This document shows positions 5,642 to 8,477 of a stretch of DNA of 8,477 bases, piece after piece. The position numbers and the translations under genes are program-made. Position 1 is the stretch's first letter, and every line of letters begins with the position of its first letter. Under the pieces are notes generated by a model. That model did no database searches. It was given only the letters and a program-made list of their open reading frames with translations, and was not told the DNA's origin. The DNA lies in the NCBI GenBank assembly GCA_947479075.1, contig CANJZR010000141.1, positions 1 through 8,477 of the forward strand. The letters run 5' to 3'. Origin of the DNA: Planctomycetaceae bacterium (GTDB lineage: Bacteria; Planctomycetota; Planctomycetia; Planctomycetales; Planctomycetaceae).

Positions 5642-6034
5642 ATGAGCAAGAAACGACCTGCACCGGATCTGGCTCGTCGTGAGCGTCAGATCATGGAAGC
5701 GATTCATCAGCTGCACGAGGCCACTGTCGCTGAAGTACTCAAGCAGCTGGCTGATCCGCCGAGTTACTCATCGGTGCGAACGATGATTCGACTGCTGGAG
5801 TCGAAGGGGATGCTAACACATCGCCAGGATGGCAAGCGGTACGTTTACAAGGCGACACAATCCCGCGACGCTGCCAGTCGATCGGCCCTGCGAAAGCTAA
5901 TGGATGTATTCTTTGCCGGGTCAGCTGCGGACGCGGTGGCGGCGATTCTGGATGTTTCGTCCGATTCGCTGGAGCCCGAGGATCTCAACCGAATGGCTAA
6001 GCTAATCCGGCAAGCCAAAGCCGAGGGGAAATAG
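5642..6034 (+). CDS. BlaI/MecI/CopY family transcriptional repressor
   Basis: The 130-residue product is a full-length BlaI-type repressor. A winged helix-turn-helix spans about 8-72: RRERQIMEAIHQL, ATVAEVLKQL, then the recognition helix YSSVRTMIRLLESKG (42-56) and the wing LTHRQDGKRYVYKA. The C-terminal helices (about 75-128), with RSALRKLMDVFFAGSAADAV, match the dimerisation region in which the family's cleavage site usually lies. In known systems the repressor dimer binds a dyad at the promoter and is removed after the partner BlaR1/MecR1 protease is activated. Here the partner gene begins one base after the stop codon, and two matching dyads cover the promoter, so autoregulation is likely. 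What it controls beyond its own operon is not visible. No beta-lactamase gene lies nearby in the window. Confidence 0.93.
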   Translation: MSKKRPAPDLARRERQIMEAIHQLHEATVAEVLKQLADPPSYSSVRTMIRLLESKGMLTHRQDGKRYVYKATQSRDAASRSALRKLMDVFFAGSAADAVAAILDVSSDSLEPEDLNRMAKLIRQAKAEGK

Positions 6035-6035
6035 C

Positions 6036-8477
6036 ATGGATGCACTTACACTCAGTGATTCATTCGCGTCGCTCCTGGTCGATACAGCTGCCAAAGGAAC
6101 GGTGCTGCTATTGCTCGCCACTTTGGCGGCATGGTTTTGCCGTCGGTCTTCGGCAGCTCTACGACATGCGATCTGGTGTATGGCGATGGGAGGGCTGTTA
6201 GCCCTCCCCATTGCTTCTTGGGCAATGCCTTCATGGCAGCTTCCGATTCTTCCACCTACACCTGTCTCTGAATTCGCCCAACTTCCGGCGTCCACTCAGA
6301 GTCTCCCGAATGGGATCCGATCGGCGGCCGATTCTACAGCAATAAAAACGTCCGTCCCGCCGCAGAGCCCGCCACGTAGCACTGACGCAACTTCCTCAAC
6401 AGTCGTCACGCCAGTGGCGAAGGCGCCCCCTGTTTCATCACCCGTAGAAGCTTCCGTTCCTGCCATCGTTGAACCCCAAACGCCTCGATGGTCAACGATC
6501 GAGTGGAGCTCGCTTGTTCTTGTCGCTGCGTGGTGTCTCGGAGTCACCGCGTACGGCTGCTGGTTGGTTGCTGGACTGTGTTGGACGATCCGATTGCGGA
6601 AGCGATCGGTCGCGGTGGTAGATGACGAGTGGGCTGGCATGCTGACAAAGCTGCGCCAACGCCTGGGCCTCTCTCGCTCCACCGAACTGCGAGAGCACAC
6701 AGAGTCCATCATTCCCCTCACATGGGGGATCTGGAGGCCGGTCATCCTGATTCCCCGCTCGGCCCGCAGTTGGTCCGAGCCGATGCGCCGGGCTGTAGTG
6801 CTGCATGAGCTGGCTCACGTCCAGCGTGGCGATGTCGCCTTCCAGATGCTGGGGCGAGTGGCATGCGTCTTTTATTGGTTCCATCCGCTGGCCTGGTTCG
6901 CTCTTCGTCAACTGCTTCAGGAGCGCGAGCAAGCGTGCGATGATGCCGTCGTTCAAAGCGGCGAAAAGGCCAGCGACTACGCTGAGCAATTGCTGGCCGT
7001 CGCACGACTGTGCTGCGTTCCGCGCGGGCTATCACTCGGGGTGGCGATGGCTGAGGGGAGCAGCCTGGAACGCCGCGTCGTCACCCTGTTCGACAATACC
7101 CGCAGCCACGGTCCACTGACTCGCAGTGCGGCAATCGCGTCGCTGATGATCTGTGGGGCCATCCTGGTCGGGCTGGCTCCGCTCCAGCCGGCCACATCGC
7201 AGGCGGAGTCAGGCGAACAGCCAAAAATCGCCAGTGTCACGAACCCCATTTTCATGGCACAAGTCGTCGACGCTCGTGGAAAGCCCATCGCGCATGCCAA
7301 GGTCATATTCCCGTTCAACATGAATGATGGACGGGTTTCGCCACAAATGCTCGAGTCTCTGTGTGACGAACGCGGAGAGGTACACGTCGAGCTCTCGCGT
7401 AATCTGATCGAGAAGGCGAGCTTCAACCTCCGTGATGTCGTCTGGGCTGTGAAGGACGGGCACGCGATTGGTGCGGCCATGTCACTGTTCTCTGCCGATC
7501 GGTCAGCGATCACCCGGATCGTGATCCCCGACAAAGAACCGGTCGAGTTCATCGTTCAGTCCGACTCCGGACAGCCATTGGCGGGCGTCTCGGTCACCCC
7601 AGAATCCCTCATTGTTCCAAACTGGAATGGAAACTCCGAGGATCAGCAGGGAGCAGTGACACGCATTCCGGAACCACTCCAGCCACGCCTCACCAAGGTA
7701 TCGGACTCCGAGGGGCGGATCGTGTTCGATGAGTTCCCTCGCAATTGGCACAATCAACTCCAAATGACCTCCGAGCAATATGGGGTTCAGTATTTCAGTG
7801 CCCCTCGCAAGTTCTTAAGGCTGTTGCCGGTCACCTCGATATCGGGCAAGCTTTCCAACGGCCAGTCAGGTGTAAAGCTTGCCTGCACAATTCCGCATCA
7901 GCACTGGGGCTCCTATATCAACGCATCCGTAGAGGCCATCACAGATGCGGCAGGAAACTTCTCGATTCCCAAGTTCCCGATCGGGCCGGTCACAATCACA
8001 TCGGTCGATCTGCAGGGGCCGATGTTTCTGGAGGACGCTCCTCGCGAGGTCGCGAAGGATTCTGAAAATCACTTCGATCTGAAGGTCGTCCCCGGCATCA
8101 AGGTCCATGGACGTGTGATGCTGGAGAAACCCAGCCGCGGAATTCGCAAGGCTGTCGTCAGCTTCACCGATGGTTTGGGAAAACCGTTTGAAACCGACGA
8201 GAACGGGGTTTACGCCACCCATGCCCGACCTCAGCAAAGGATCGCGACGTACTTCGTCGGCGGTTCTGCGGAGCTGTTCCCGCTCATTGGAAACGGAGCT
8301 GTTCTGAGCTCAGCTTCGATCAAGGTTCCCCAGGGGGCGACCGAAGTCACGCTACCCGACATCGTGCTCGCCGAAGGTCGTTATCTGACCGGTCAACTGG
8401 TCGATGAAAACAAGCAGCCGATCCCCGGGGTCTATGTGGCGCCCTTTCCCTGCACCTCCCCATTTCAACTTCAAACC
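6036..8477 (+). CDS. BlaR1-like M56 family membrane metallopeptidase with C-terminal carboxypeptidase-regulatory-like repeats, 3' end cut by window
   Basis: The frame stays open for 814 codons from the ATG at 6036 to the right edge. GAGGGG at 6023-6028 is 7 bases before the start, and the gene follows blaI by one base. Predicted order: membrane helices at about 18-35 and 44-64; a Pro/Ser/Thr/Ala-rich loop at 65-155; a third helix at 158-185; a cytoplasmic zinc peptidase domain with HELAHVQRGD (His257, Glu258, His261) and EREQACDDAV (Glu298 as likely third ligand, 37 residues after His261); a fourth helix at 365-384; then an exported region. That region has repeating beta-strand units opening near 407 (AQVVDARGKPIAHAKV), 503 (VEFIVQSDSGQPLAGVSV), 602 (ISGKLSNGQSGVKL), 690 (VHGRVMLEKPSRGIRKAVV) and 784 (LTGQLVDENKQPIPGVYV), like CarboxypepD_reg/Ig-type folds. 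No SxxK-type penicillin-binding sensor was seen up to the edge. It presumably senses an extracytoplasmic cue and triggers removal of BlaI. The ligand is unknown. Confidence 0.9.
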   Translation, partial: MDALTLSDSFASLLVDTAAKGTVLLLLATLAAWFCRRSSAALRHAIWCMAMGGLLALPIASWAMPSWQLPILPPTPVSEFAQLPASTQSLPNGIRSAADSTAIKTSVPPQSPPRSTDATSSTVVTPVAKAPPVSSPVEASVPAIVEPQTPRWSTIEWSSLVLVAAWCLGVTAYGCWLVAGLCWTIRLRKRSVAVVDDEWAGMLTKLRQRLGLSRSTELREHTESIIPLTWGIWRPVILIPRSARSWSEPMRRAVVLHELAHVQRGDVAFQMLGRVACVFYWFHPLAWFALRQLLQEREQACDDAVVQSGEKASDYAEQLLAVARLCCVPRGLSLGVAMAEGSSLERRVVTLFDNTRSHGPLTRSAAIASLMICGAILVGLAPLQPATSQAESGEQPKIASVTNPIFMAQVVDARGKPIAHAKVIFPFNMNDGRVSPQMLESLCDERGEVHVELSRNLIEKASFNLRDVVWAVKDGHAIGAAMSLFSADRSAITRIVIPDKEPVEFIVQSDSGQPLAGVSVTPESLIVPNWNGNSEDQQGAVTRIPEPLQPRLTKVSDSEGRIVFDEFPRNWHNQLQMTSEQYGVQYFSAPRKFLRLLPVTSISGKLSNGQSGVKLACTIPHQHWGSYINASVEAITDAAGNFSIPKFPIGPVTITSVDLQGPMFLEDAPREVAKDSENHFDLKVVPGIKVHGRVMLEKPSRGIRKAVVSFTDGLGKPFETDENGVYATHARPQQRIATYFVGGSAELFPLIGNGAVLSSASIKVPQGATEVTLPDIVLAEGRYLTGQLVDENKQPIPGVYVAPFPCTSPFQLQT

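Noticed and set aside
6977..7552. Open frame of 191 codons on the - strand, opposite the blaR1-like gene
   Set aside because: The + strand frame is continuous from 6036 to the window end, with a clear M56 peptidase motif and regular repeats. The reverse frame is a shadow.

Overview
The window looks like a chromosomal segment of a planctomycete, probably in the Planctomycetaceae sense. This is inferred from three signs: a copy of the widespread planctomycete intergenic repeat whose reverse strand spells TNPKRQRG, with a degenerate inverted copy nearby; a BlaI-type repressor paired with a very long M56 metallopeptidase carrying carboxypeptidase-regulatory-like beta repeats; and the loosely packed, moderately GC-rich layout. 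No phage, transposase, CRISPR, tRNA or rRNA gene was seen.

Left part (1-2419, + strand): the 3' end of a family 5 (peptide/nickel type) substrate-binding protein gene is followed by two permease genes of the same ABC importer. These are a DppB/OppB-like subunit (249-1241) and a DppC/OppC-like subunit (about 1292-2419) with a YejE-like extended periplasmic loop. No ATPase gene lies in the window, so the energising subunits must be encoded upstream or elsewhere.

Middle (2420-4888): a 200-base spacer contains two inverted copies of the NPKRQRG repeat. An OsmC/Ohr-family gene (2620-3132, + strand) follows, then a short spacer with a GACAGACA/TGTCTGTC hairpin repeat and a strong terminator that serves both directions. 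purH (3302-4888, - strand), complete and with all the expected motifs, encodes the last two steps of IMP synthesis.

Right part (4889-8477): about 750 bases without a convincing gene separate purH from a divergent two-gene signalling unit. The promoter of this unit is overlaid by two near-identical 16-bp dyads, a candidate operator. It is followed by blaI (5642-6034) and, one base later, a blaR1-like M56 peptidase gene (6036 to beyond the right edge, at least 814 codons). The logical model is that the membrane peptidase senses something outside the cytoplasm, its HEXXH domain triggers loss of the BlaI repressor, and the operon (and possibly other genes) is derepressed. The penicillin-binding sensor of classical BlaR1 is not seen. 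In its place is a series of about five Ig/beta-sandwich-like repeats, so the input signal is unknown. This pair and its operator are the most interesting part of the window.
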